Below, in pieces: positions 14,301 through 21,889 of a stretch of 25,838 nucleotides of DNA. Numbering within the stretch: position 1 is the first letter of the stretch; each line of letters begins with the position of its first letter. Source of the DNA: a virus; IMG/VR virus record IMGVR_UViG_3300030090_000435, positions 1 to 25,838 of that record; one strand, 5' to 3'. The position numbers and the translations under genes are program-made. A model generated the notes under the pieces. It did no database searches and was not told the origin of the DNA. It saw only the letters and a program-made list of their open reading frames with translations.

Positions 14301-16125
14301 AGTGAACCATAAGACGGGCAGCGTTACCTTCGATCATGCGCTGATATCCCGGGTTCTGCTTGGACATCTCGGTCACAAAGAACTCCAGTCGTTTCCTGTT
14401 ATCGCCAAATCCTCCTCTAAGAGCCATGCTTTTTATGGCCCTTAATCCTCTCGGAGTGCTGCCCTTTGCGGTGGACACGGTAAAGCCCGTGAACAAGCCT
14501 ATCAACGAGGCCAGCGCAGGATCGACCATTTCAAACTCTGCACCGAAGAAATGTTCAAAGGCAGCGGCACCTGTCAGCATATAATAATCCTGCACCTTTA
14601 GGTCGCGCAACTCTTTTGGTACTGCACTGTTCCGTTCAGCCAGATTCATCGTGTTCTTGTTTTCATTTATTTTGTCTTGCAGGGCGGCTATCTCCTGAAC
14701 ACGAATTTCCGAGGGATTTTTTGCTTGTGATCTACGTAGTGATCGCAGTGCAACGTATTGTTCTGCAAGGACGCCCCTGACGCCAGCTACTTCCGCACGG
14801 AATTTAGGCTCTAGCTTTGTGTCAGCAATTTGATATGCCAAAGCCAGACGAGATTCTATGTTACTTTTGGAGTAGTATGTACCCGTCAATGCCCGTCCCA
14901 AGAAGGGCACTGCGTCAACGATGGGACCAGATACGTTCTTTTGTCTTAACTTAACGAAGGACTCGAACAACTCGTCTGCTGTTCTGTCAGCGTCTATTCG
15001 TAGTTCGTTTGCTGCAAAAGTTTCAAACAGTGCAAGTTCTCTTGCAGACATGCCAGCACGAGCCGCAAAGGTAGCTCTCGACGGAGCCACTATTTCTGCA
15101 GCTAGTCGGGTTGCACGGGGCAACAAGCCCGTGTAAGTATAGCCCAGTCTATTAGCGGTCTCTATGTCGATGACGATACCCTTTTTGGCATATCTATCCT
15201 GCAGACTTTGACCCAGTGTAGGCCAGATGTCATCAATCACTTTTTGCCTGCCACTGAAGTGGGTGATGCTGTCCCGATCTTGTCCGGTGATATTCCCATC
15301 AAACCAGTCAAGGGTCTCCCCGACAAGATACAAACCTGCCTCTATCGTGCCCCTTCCTAAAATTTCTCCGGTGCCCATGACTATGTTTTCCAAGTCACCC
15401 ATAGTCGGATCATCCAATCTGTCCCGTATGATTGTGAGACGCCCTCTTTGACCTACACCCTGTTGAATAAGAAGATTGTTCAGGTATCCAGCGTATAAAG
15501 GACGACCAACTTTAGGATTAGACAGATTCGCACTTGTCATCATGGTTGCAAAACGAACTCTCTCTAGATCGCTTGGCGTCATATCAGAGGTGTTTATTTG
15601 CAATCCATTTTTTAATACGCCCGTGTTGAGATTTTCGGGCGGTTGATACGCTTCCATAATTTTTTTATAAAAGGGTATCTGTAATTCTATATCATCGACT
15701 ACGATTTTTTCTGCACCGAATTTGTCTAATCTGTCAACTCGTTGTGCAAGAGAATCTTCGGGCTTTAACGAGATGGGATTGCCGCGTCCATCTATCCCAA
15801 TAGTCGCCCGGTTTATCATTGCGACAGTTTCAGGATTACTAAAGTCGTAGACTTCTGCCATAGACACGTTGGGCAACACTTTGTCCCTGTCTATCGCATA
15901 AAAGGGATCACGTTCGACCTGTCCTCCCATTCCGGTTGCGCCTATACCCCCGGGCAGTTGAACGTCAAACATTGACTCGTCTACGGTTGTGATCCGGCTA
16001 GGATCAAGGACTTGAGCTTCCGGTTCAGGACGAGTTCCCCGCCGCGTCACCTTTGGCTCGTCTTTCTTCTTTTGCGAATCCAGTAGCTCTTGAAACTGTT
16101 GTGCTGCGTCACGAAGTTCGGTCAT
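11383..16125 (-). CDS. Giant virion protein, probable internal/ejection protein (T7 gp16-like position)
   Basis: At 1580 aa this is the largest gene here. The N-terminal 60 residues are polar and low in complexity; the rest is mostly long helical stretches with Gln, Glu, Lys and Arg. Weakly hydrophobic segments occur near 255-270 and 535-552 (LASLIGLFTGF). The last 30 residues are rich in Pro and Gly. I see no lytic transglycosylase motif. It follows genes of 200, 184 and 950 aa in transcription order; in T7 the internal core proteins are gp14 (196), gp15 (747) and gp16 (1318), which form the DNA-ejection channel. I infer the same role from size and order, not from sequence similarity. The start overlaps the upstream stop (ATGA). 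The TAA stop lies inside the next gene's ribosome site region. Confidence 0.85.
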   Translation of the reverse strand: MTELRDAAQQFQELLDSQKKKDEPKVTRRGTRPEPEAQVLDPSRITTVDESMFDVQLPGGIGATGMGGQVERDPFYAIDRDKVLPNVSMAEVYDFSNPETVAMINRATIGIDGRGNPISLKPEDSLAQRVDRLDKFGAEKIVVDDIELQIPFYKKIMEAYQPPENLNTGVLKNGLQINTSDMTPSDLERVRFATMMTSANLSNPKVGRPLYAGYLNNLLIQQGVGQRGRLTIIRDRLDDPTMGDLENIVMGTGEILGRGTIEAGLYLVGETLDWFDGNITGQDRDSITHFSGRQKVIDDIWPTLGQSLQDRYAKKGIVIDIETANRLGYTYTGLLPRATRLAAEIVAPSRATFAARAGMSARELALFETFAANELRIDADRTADELFESFVKLRQKNVSGPIVDAVPFLGRALTGTYYSKSNIESRLALAYQIADTKLEPKFRAEVAGVRGVLAEQYVALRSLRRSQAKNPSEIRVQEIAALQDKINENKNTMNLAERNSAVPKELRDLKVQDYYMLTGAAAFEHFFGAEFEMVDPALASLIGLFTGFTVSTAKGSTPRGLRAIKSMALRGGFGDNRKRLEFFVTEMSKQNPGYQRMIEGNAARLMVHFDKLEAQGIDRKYLEAALPVVTDLVTLRHFANTLRQGLAAGEIFDPKVVEAFQESELTLRELNGELNRLIEDMGADVVQGPQQAGQSPDSANMFFTFMRSMSKQGEDLRGQLETDIKTITEEGLDHYLNSLTLNRKVVDPDGIMAMDESQTTVPFNIAVRNLMERELFVENAIDEEAYKRLSEGALTSISLAIAQRGNTLIQQIGAPAVPRKEILINDPDGAKAADIPLTADAGTLFAFSLEGLHEVRYADATRPYRLLKTKAVYSTATGPLQGKPTVNAFSVIRDFNSTVGSVLTGKGASGGLVDELIVELSEPIFIQLAQQSGRTLDDVYKQLRKSLETDPDNPVVFNKKRSVPAQIALALQELDADDADALSLFDMSPDGLAKLDQIVLQQAHKFNQKGDGAAAGLMYDLSSKSIQPKFEQFSVDGVPIGQLFVKIGDNAPESFVEYLRGANQNYRQYKEDFHDRVGGSFIQQRLFNGRVSVQEAVPSARFPTGQETKKLPSEWLTLKTLTDPEQSTQYIQAMHDAGGQLVLLPGDTKPTRRLVQGTPFAESQKVIVQVALAQEVDRLRKAGTLNEVEINKIAKTIDENIKVVEMAPDGSVTEVPLVNFPNLIDDVTKFNEKNVGTAVHSEAIKEANKLIDDQLAAAVEPARQLKEGLQDALGVVGRLTSDNQRASDIADVLIEGGMDRYTTIKSSMLKLANADGTQKYTSQDVDNILRAAYLQGIRRRVFTKTGAKLAKVDQSLDGKVSTTFTDLLVENPQELIKYLGETPGEAATARAILGNENYEVMEAIAGVLVELQDNPLAQLNSGKVNVRGIPRALSVESYISRIYAINRGVVRPQYVGTEAVLQQLRFSNHEFLTAVLTDPQLGRDFIELVRTGKPLAPERNARFTEALVQHFALSSRVDEPQKKKVIDAADRTFTVSATPMDKLSAGFPPDTAAGQPLNIPDAPTGTLTGPMGTGLPITIP

Positions 16126-18974
16126 CTGTCTTTCACCCGACTTTCATGTAATATCATCAGTTGATTTTTCATCGCTTGAGGTATTTTATCACTTGCAATA
16201 AAGTCATCGTAGTCTGAGAATGAAAGAATAGCACCGCTGTCATCCTTTATGTCATCATTTTGCAGGAACAAATTCACACCGTTTAAGAATTCTTTGTGTT
16301 GTGCTTCGGGTATTCTGGGTCCGGCGGGAGCGTCACCTTCTGGATTCATCGTGGATACGTTTTCTCCATCGACGAACTCTATTCTGTTACGCAAGTTTTC
16401 TGCTACGCTGAAGCCTGTCTTAGTTTCCAAATCAGTCAAAATCATCGCATTCAGAACAACCTGATTATTCTTGTTTGACAAAGCCGCCCCTCTCTGCGCC
16501 CTATACATCAAATCGTCTCGAAGCAGGCTCATCACCGCAAATTCATTTTCGGGGGTGGACATACCGCCGTTCAAGAAGTTAAGAACATTCTGTACGTCTT
16601 GGTCGGATATTGTCCGTCCTCCTGTTCCACCCTGCAGAGCGGATGCAACGCTATAGGCAATGACGTAGTTTAGATATCGGCGTCTAGCTGCGTTGGCTGT
16701 GATAGAATTGGTGCTAACCATTTGCCTTTGGATTTCTGCTATGTCAGCAATCCTTTTCTTTCTTGCCTCGGCCTCTTTTGCTTGGAATGTTTCTTGGCTT
16801 TGTCCCGGATTGTAGAATGAAGAGGTGGCCCTTCCAAATTTTCCAAACTGATCTTGCACCATTGTCCCTACATCAGGAGACCCGGCATCAATGGCAGTCA
16901 CTACTTTTTCTGTGCTACTAAACAGGGACAGCGCACCCGAAATAACAGGGTTATCTTCGTCAACTCCAACTGATCCCAAGCCAACTCGTATACCTGCTTT
17001 TACGTTTTCCATAAAGCTGGACAGAGTTAACAACGCTTCTCCTGCACGCTGACCAAACGGTGTGCGCTCGTAAGTAGTTACGCCGTCTTCTTTCTTGATG
17101 ATAAAGATTTGCGACATGGCTTCCGTAAGCAGTCGGGATGCTTCTAGAGAGGAGCGTGCGATAGCTGCTTCCTCGGCCTGCATGTCATCAAATCGCTTGC
17201 CCTTGAAAGTTTTGTTTTTGAAATCGTTGACGCGATAAAAGGTGTCGAGATCAGCGCTTCTGTCTTCCAGTTGCGGAGAGAACACGCTGACCAAAGCGAG
17301 TTTGTCATTGAATGTGGGATGCACACTCTCGTTAACAACTCTACCATCAGCAAGTAATCTTGCTTGTGGTGATGCTCCCATTACAACAGTTGCCACTTGC
17401 TCTAGTTCTTTTGCGTTTGCTTCGTATCCGGGCACAGCAGGATCGTATGCAAGCGTAGCGTTTCTTAGGACGTTACCTGCAATAGAGTTGGAACTGGGAT
17501 TTGTAGATAACTGTGCTAAAGTTCGCAGCCCGTACTGTGTTGGCGCTGCGGCAAGAGGACTAGCAGGGTCTCCAAAAACAGAGGGGTACGAACGAACTGC
17601 GTTTCCTACCCGGCTTCTTGCTGTGGTTTCGCTAAAGCCACTATTGGCAGACCATTGGAGGAGCGCAGTAAAGTGATCCGCGTGCCTTGGCTCTGTTATG
17701 AACTGCGGTATGCCTACAGCCTTGCCATCTTCAAGGTCTACAACGAACGATGCGTTAAAGACAGGAGACCCTTCTCCTGCGCCCATGTTTTCGCCCAGTC
17801 GAGTAATCTCATCAGCAGCCATGTTTCTTGCACGAGAATAGAAATATTTGTAGAAGCTGTTGCCTGTTGCTGTGTTACCCTCCTTGTCAAACCTGTTTCC
17901 TACCTTAAAGTAAGTAGGGTAAGCGTACTGACTTACACTCATCAGCAAGTCCGGCTGTAGCATTAGACCCCTTTGTGGGTCAAGTATGCCAGCCTTCCGA
18001 CTTTCCTTTTCCAAAATGTCGTTGTACATGTGGTTGTAGACTGTGTCTAAACTGCCAGCGTTCATCGTTGTCCAGTCGAAACCTTCTCCGACCTTATTGC
18101 GGATGAAACGATCCATGCTTCTTTCATATTCATCTGTGCTTTTACTGGACGGAATAAACGTCTGTTCTTTTCCGTCGGCAGTCCACGTCAAAGGCGCTGA
18201 AGCAAACGCTCCCGTGCTTTCAGAAGCGGCCTTGATGCCGAGTGCAGCCATAAGTTGACTGTTCACTTCGTCGCTGTATATATACTGCGTCCGTTTTTTG
18301 TCTCCAAATATCATAGGTTTTGCCGATCCCGTAAGTATATTGAAATCGACGTCGTTATCTTGAAGACTTTTTACTCGCTTTTTAAGTGTATCCATACCGC
18401 CTTGTTCGTCATAAAAGAAATCGCCATCAGTTTCACCCTGCACTAAAATACGTGCAAAGGGACGAGACGGTTCTATTTGAACTGGGGCGGCTGGCTTTAC
18501 ATCCTTTTCAACAAGCCCCTCAAAGTAAGAAGGCATAAACTGTATATTTTCAAGTGAGCCGTTAGGCATTCTGGTAGCCCGTCCTACTCGTTGAAGACCA
18601 CCCATAAATTTGGCGTACTCCTCACTATTTTTATCTACTCCAGACTGTATCAAAAATTGCGACCATCCCTCTTGTGAAGTAGCTCCAATAGGGTCCTCGG
18701 CAAACAGTTTTGTTTTCGGAAGATACTCGGCACCTCTGGAGAAAACGTCTATTTCAAAGGGTTTTACTTCAGGAGACTCGGGATGGTTGACGATTTGACC
18801 CCCTATTTTAGTCGCAAAGGTCTTTGCATCCTCCGGAATCTCGTCGTCCAGATCATATGCAGTTACCCTGCCACCCTGCAGGGCGTACGTAGTCACTTTG
18901 TTCTCGCGCTCTTTGCGCTTGTTGGACTCGTGTCCCGCTGCCATAAAGTACATCAATTCGAGCGGACTAAACAT
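16122..18974 (-). CDS. Large virion protein, probable internal/ejection protein (T7 gp15-like position)
   Basis: This 950-aa protein begins MFSPLELMYFMAAGHESNK, with GGAGGAG upstream of ATG 18974. It is mixed in the first half and helical in the last third. A segment near 764-785 (YLNYVIAYSVASALQGGTGG, then RTISDQDVQNVL) resembles stretches seen in large structural proteins of marine phages. No signal peptide or enzyme motif was found. Its size and place before the 1580-aa gene suggest an internal core protein that leaves the head during infection; this is inference. The gene starts two bases before the end region of the 184-aa gene's stop (TAG at 18977-18975) and ends in an ATGA overlap, so translation is coupled along the cassette. 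Confidence 0.83.
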   Translation of the reverse strand: MFSPLELMYFMAAGHESNKRKERENKVTTYALQGGRVTAYDLDDEIPEDAKTFATKIGGQIVNHPESPEVKPFEIDVFSRGAEYLPKTKLFAEDPIGATSQEGWSQFLIQSGVDKNSEEYAKFMGGLQRVGRATRMPNGSLENIQFMPSYFEGLVEKDVKPAAPVQIEPSRPFARILVQGETDGDFFYDEQGGMDTLKKRVKSLQDNDVDFNILTGSAKPMIFGDKKRTQYIYSDEVNSQLMAALGIKAASESTGAFASAPLTWTADGKEQTFIPSSKSTDEYERSMDRFIRNKVGEGFDWTTMNAGSLDTVYNHMYNDILEKESRKAGILDPQRGLMLQPDLLMSVSQYAYPTYFKVGNRFDKEGNTATGNSFYKYFYSRARNMAADEITRLGENMGAGEGSPVFNASFVVDLEDGKAVGIPQFITEPRHADHFTALLQWSANSGFSETTARSRVGNAVRSYPSVFGDPASPLAAAPTQYGLRTLAQLSTNPSSNSIAGNVLRNATLAYDPAVPGYEANAKELEQVATVVMGASPQARLLADGRVVNESVHPTFNDKLALVSVFSPQLEDRSADLDTFYRVNDFKNKTFKGKRFDDMQAEEAAIARSSLEASRLLTEAMSQIFIIKKEDGVTTYERTPFGQRAGEALLTLSSFMENVKAGIRVGLGSVGVDEDNPVISGALSLFSSTEKVVTAIDAGSPDVGTMVQDQFGKFGRATSSFYNPGQSQETFQAKEAEARKKRIADIAEIQRQMVSTNSITANAARRRYLNYVIAYSVASALQGGTGGRTISDQDVQNVLNFLNGGMSTPENEFAVMSLLRDDLMYRAQRGAALSNKNNQVVLNAMILTDLETKTGFSVAENLRNRIEFVDGENVSTMNPEGDAPAGPRIPEAQHKEFLNGVNLFLQNDDIKDDSGAILSFSDYDDFIASDKIPQAMKNQLMILHESRVKDR

Positions 18975-19529
18975 CTATTGCTCCTCCACCCCTAAGAATG
19001 ATTCTTGTTTTACTCTTGCCTCTTCTGCAGGCCCTTCTCGCAACGCGGCTGTCAATTGTTCTGTGCGTTTTATGTTCTCGCGTTGCTCTTTGTTCATCTC
19101 TTCTACCATGCCTGCAAATAGTTTCGGATTGTTCTCCTTCAGTATCTCGAAGAAGTTCTCGTCAGTCACATCTCCCTCGACAGGTGCGCTGTCAACAAAC
19201 ATCTTTGGTTCAAAGCCGGTTTGCAAAGCCAAGTCCACAAGGAAGATGCCGATAGCCGGTTTGATAAGTTCGGCAACATCCGGCGTGAATTGACCCTCTA
19301 AGAAGCCCTTGAAAGAAATTTGTGTCACTAGCTCTTCTACAGTGATGCCTGCCATCATCAGCTTCAACAGGTCGTCCTTGATAGGACCGCCCATGATCGT
19401 GTCGATGGTGAAGTCTATCACGTCGTCCGGATCAGTAAATCTTGGCGGTTGTTCCCACGGCCATTTGCCCGGAGCATCTGTAAGAGAGTTACCCGGTGGA
19501 GCGGCTAGGGCTGTAATTTTATCCATCAT
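18975..19529 (-). CDS. Hypothetical structural-module protein
   Basis: This 184-aa protein starts at ATG 19529 with AGGTG and a 7-base spacer; a second Met follows at once. The N-terminus has a Pro/Trp-rich part (GKWPWEQPPRF), the middle is helical with a mildly hydrophobic stretch (LIKPAIGIFLVDLAL at about 88-102), and the C-terminus is a charged helix (MVEEMNKEQRENIKRTEQL). No enzyme motif is visible. It lies between the gp14-like 200-aa gene and the 950-aa gene. A part in the internal core or in its assembly is likely from context. I do not recognise a named family. Confidence 0.82.
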   Translation of the reverse strand: MMDKITALAAPPGNSLTDAPGKWPWEQPPRFTDPDDVIDFTIDTIMGGPIKDDLLKLMMAGITVEELVTQISFKGFLEGQFTPDVAELIKPAIGIFLVDLALQTGFEPKMFVDSAPVEGDVTDENFFEILKENNPKLFAGMVEEMNKEQRENIKRTEQLTAALREGPAEEARVKQESFLGVEEQ

Positions 19530-19542
19530 GGTGTGTCACCTA

Positions 19543-20145
19543 CTACGCGGTCATTTTTTTGTAACTACGTTTTCTACCCGCTGTGGTGGTTGCAGGTAGT
19601 GCCACCCCTGTTACCGCAGGCAGTTTTGATGCGGCAGGCATACCGATGGTGGCTCGTACCTGTCTTGCAAGGTATTGTTGCGTAGCATCTCGACCCAGAG
19701 CGGCAGCTAGTGCGCCCCCTCTACCCGTCTGAAACAACTGCGCTCGTCCTGCTTGGAAGTTGAGGTCGCTTCTGGCCCCGTATCCACTTAAACTAAGTTG
19801 AGGCGCATCAGGAAATCTACCAAATTCTCTGCCCATCGCCAGAGAAAAGAGACTAGCAGCTTTGTCCTCATCTGATCCCCCGCCTATATTCAAGAAGCTA
19901 CCGACGCCTGTGATGGCTTTTCCTACTGTTGACTGACCAAAAGAAGTTTGAGAGAAAGGAGTAATACCCAACTTGTTAAATGTCTCGGATGCAAAGTCTT
20001 TTCCTGTGTAGTAGCCGTAGTAATCCCCACCCTCGTAGTCGATGGCGGATTCGCCAAACAGATACCTACTACCAAAGTACGCACCAGCAATCATTGCGCC
20101 TACTTTAAGCGTGTTACCACCTAGAGCTTTGGACAACCAACTCAT
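19543..20145 (-). CDS. Putative internal virion protein with hydrophobic N-terminus (T7 gp14-like position)
   Basis: This 200-aa protein begins MSWLSKALGGN and has a Gly/Ala-rich hydrophobic segment at about 14-31 (LKVGAMIAGAYFGSRYLF), then Tyr/Gly-rich and Ala/Gln-rich regions and a basic C-terminus (AGRKRSYKKMTA). GGAG lies 7 bases before ATG 20145. T7 gp14 is of similar length (196 aa) and inserts in the outer membrane during DNA ejection. The size, hydrophobic segment and place before two giant proteins suggest a similar part here, but I cannot show sequence similarity. It lies three bases after the stop of the coiled-coil gene. Confidence 0.82.
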   Translation of the reverse strand: MSWLSKALGGNTLKVGAMIAGAYFGSRYLFGESAIDYEGGDYYGYYTGKDFASETFNKLGITPFSQTSFGQSTVGKAITGVGSFLNIGGGSDEDKAASLFSLAMGREFGRFPDAPQLSLSGYGARSDLNFQAGRAQLFQTGRGGALAAALGRDATQQYLARQVRATIGMPAASKLPAVTGVALPATTTAGRKRSYKKMTA

Positions 20146-20148
20146 TTA

Positions 20149-21498
20149 CTAACTCCAAATCTTGTCGATAATCCCGATTTTTAAGAAGTTATCGTACTTT
20201 GTGTCATAGGCACTTTCGTTCGCAGCAATCGCAGCAGCCTGCATAGCTGCATTGTGTGCGCGGTCTCGTGCGTTTTCCGATATTTTTGCAACCCATGCGG
20301 CCTTGTCCCGGTACTTCTGCCACAGGTTGTTCAGTGCGTTCTGCTGTATACCCAACAGATTGAGAGCGTTCTGTCGATTTGCTTCGTTCTGTTGTGCAGT
20401 GTTACGAGTGTTAACATTTCTGCGCCACACAGCGTTTGACTGATCAATCTCCAAGCGCATGTTGGCGTTGAACTGTTCCGTTGCAGTCTCCATCTGTGCG
20501 TTGTACTGTTGTATTGCAACACTTTGATTAGAATTAAACTGCTTTAGTGCTATGCTGCGCCCGATGTTGGACGCCTCTATCTGTGTGCCTAGCTCTGCAA
20601 AGAATGTGTTTATTTCGTTTTCGGACTTTGCGTTAAATTGTTTTTGTGCGTTCTCTGCCGCTTGATCGTTAAGCAGAGCCTGCAACTTGGACTGATGCGT
20701 AAGAGTGTTGGCCTGTTGTTCGTTCGTCAGATTAGCCATGTCCATCGACAGAAAGGCTTTTGCATTTGTCACAGCAGCTTGCTGACGGTTGTTCAAATTA
20801 GCCATGTCCATCTGCAACATGGCAGCAGCGTTTTGCAACGCGGCCTGTTGTTCGTTATTCAAGTTTTGCAACTGGATGGTTGCATACTTGTTGGCGTCTT
20901 GGGCGGCAATAGGGATGCCCGACTCCATCATGGCCTGCATGGTAGCTGCAGCAGCCATTGATGACGAACCCAGACCCCGCGACTGCATGATGGCTGTTAC
21001 TTTTCGTACGGCAGGTGCAGCCCACGGAGGAGGAGGTCCACCCTCTTCGATGCCCTTGAACAGTTCTGCAAGCTGGTAACGAGTGGTGGCTCTTGGATCA
21101 AGGTCTTGGACAGCGGCAGTAGCGAGGGACTCTTTTGACACAGTTCCCTGTGCCGCTTCAACCTGCGCCTTGTCGGATATTTTTGCCTGATCTGCCTCGT
21201 CTTTTGACACTGCAGCTTTTGCTGTGCCTATTTCGTCAGCAACGTCTGCCGTGGCCTTGTAGTCCGCCGGATCAAATCTGGCTGGCATCGTTTGATCGGG
21301 GGCCGTTACGTCTTCGGGCTTTATAATCTCGGTAGGATCGGATATAAGTTTTTGATCAGTGGTTAATAACTCGTCAGTCTTTACCTCCTGATCTTCGGGC
21401 TTTATCTGTGCGCCTGTAGGCAGGGTGGAGGTGGTCTTAGCCTGCTCCTCCATCTGCTTTTTGGCCTTTTTGTCCGCTTCAGATATATTATCAGCCAT
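20149..21498 (-). CDS. Hendecad coiled-coil virion protein
   Basis: The ATG at 21498 follows the upstream stop by two bases and gives a 449-aa protein; a TTG two codons earlier is less likely. The first 130 residues are polar and disordered-looking, with two IKPED motifs. Residues about 135-200 hold a domain with Pro-run EEGGPPPPWAAPAVRK and RGLGSSSMAAAATMQ, of a kind seen in marine podovirus structural proteins. Residues 202-388 form 17 consecutive 11-residue repeats in perfect register, with Asn at the last place in 13 of them, and predict a right-handed coiled coil of about 187 residues. The C-terminal 60 residues are basic and helical. It is probably a tail or internal tube component. Function is inferred from position between fibre and ejection genes. 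Confidence 0.85.
   Translation of the reverse strand: MADNISEADKKAKKQMEEQAKTTSTLPTGAQIKPEDQEVKTDELLTTDQKLISDPTEIIKPEDVTAPDQTMPARFDPADYKATADVADEIGTAKAAVSKDEADQAKISDKAQVEAAQGTVSKESLATAAVQDLDPRATTRYQLAELFKGIEEGGPPPPWAAPAVRKVTAIMQSRGLGSSSMAAAATMQAMMESGIPIAAQDANKYATIQLQNLNNEQQAALQNAAAMLQMDMANLNNRQQAAVTNAKAFLSMDMANLTNEQQANTLTHQSKLQALLNDQAAENAQKQFNAKSENEINTFFAELGTQIEASNIGRSIALKQFNSNQSVAIQQYNAQMETATEQFNANMRLEIDQSNAVWRRNVNTRNTAQQNEANRQNALNLLGIQQNALNNLWQKYRDKAAWVAKISENARDRAHNAAMQAAAIAANESAYDTKYDNFLKIGIIDKIWS
20335..20895 (-). repeat. 33-bp coding periodicity: 17 hendecad repeats
   Basis: This stretch encodes the 17 repeats of 11 residues in the coiled-coil gene. Examples in register are AAAMLQMDMAN, IGRSIALKQFN and ANMRLEIDQSN. 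Within it, LNNEQQAALQN, LNNRQQAAVTN and LTNEQQANTLT lie 22 residues apart, showing a higher-order pair repeat. The DNA copies are diverged, so this is an old protein-level repeat and not a recent tandem duplication. Confidence 0.8.
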
Positions 21499-21500
21499 CG

Positions 21501-21701
21501 TCAATTCATTCCCATAAATACTGTGACGACCATAGCCACAACTAAAATCGTGCTACCCATGATCATCGCTTCCAGACGCCACATGCGCTTGTCGAGGGCG
21601 TCGAGCTTTTCTTGAACAGCAGCATAGCGGATAGCACACTCCTTCTCGTGCGCTTCGAGTTCCATCTGGGTTTTGAGTACGGGTTCCATCGCCAGCTTCA
21701 T
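21501..21701 (-). CDS. Small coiled-coil membrane protein, holin-like or XhlA-like
   Basis: This 66-aa protein has a charged helical N-terminus (about 8-44, including KLDALDKRMWRLEAM) and one hydrophobic C-terminal helix at about 46-64 (MGSTILVVAMVVTVFMGM). The layout of a coiled coil followed by a single transmembrane helix resembles the XhlA family of phage lysis-associated proteins and other small holin candidates. No endolysin or spanin gene is visible in the window, so the lysis assignment is tentative. The start shares one base with the upstream stop (TAATG), and the stop is two bases before the next ATG, so it is part of the late operon. Confidence 0.8.
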   Translation of the reverse strand: MKLAMEPVLKTQMELEAHEKECAIRYAAVQEKLDALDKRMWRLEAMIMGSTILVVAMVVTVFMGMN

Positions 21702-21889
21702 TAGTCGGCGTCAGCGATTGTCAAGTCACCGGCTGCAACCTGTCGCATGATTTCGTCGTAATGGCGGTTGCCAGCCTGAATAGGAACAAACATTTTTACA
21801 CCGTCAATGGTTGCTATGATTGCATGTTGTGCATCTACAACTGCATCGTCTGTCTTTAAACTTTGGTATTGTGCATTTGTTATGTTCAT
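21701..21889 (-). CDS. Small hypothetical structural-module protein
   Basis: This 62-aa protein begins MNITNAQYQSLKTDD, with a strand-like middle (HAIIATIDGVKMFVPI) and a C-terminus that reads NRHYDEIMRQVAAGDLTIADAD. Small proteins ending in a similar N-R-H-Y-x-E-I-M-R-Q-V motif are frequent beside tail fibre genes of marine podoviruses. They have no assigned function that I know. It starts directly after the fibre gene's stop (TAAATG) and ends in a TAATG overlap. It may be a minor tail component or a fibre-associated factor. Confidence 0.8.
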   Translation of the reverse strand: MNITNAQYQSLKTDDAVVDAQHAIIATIDGVKMFVPIQAGNRHYDEIMRQVAAGDLTIADAD

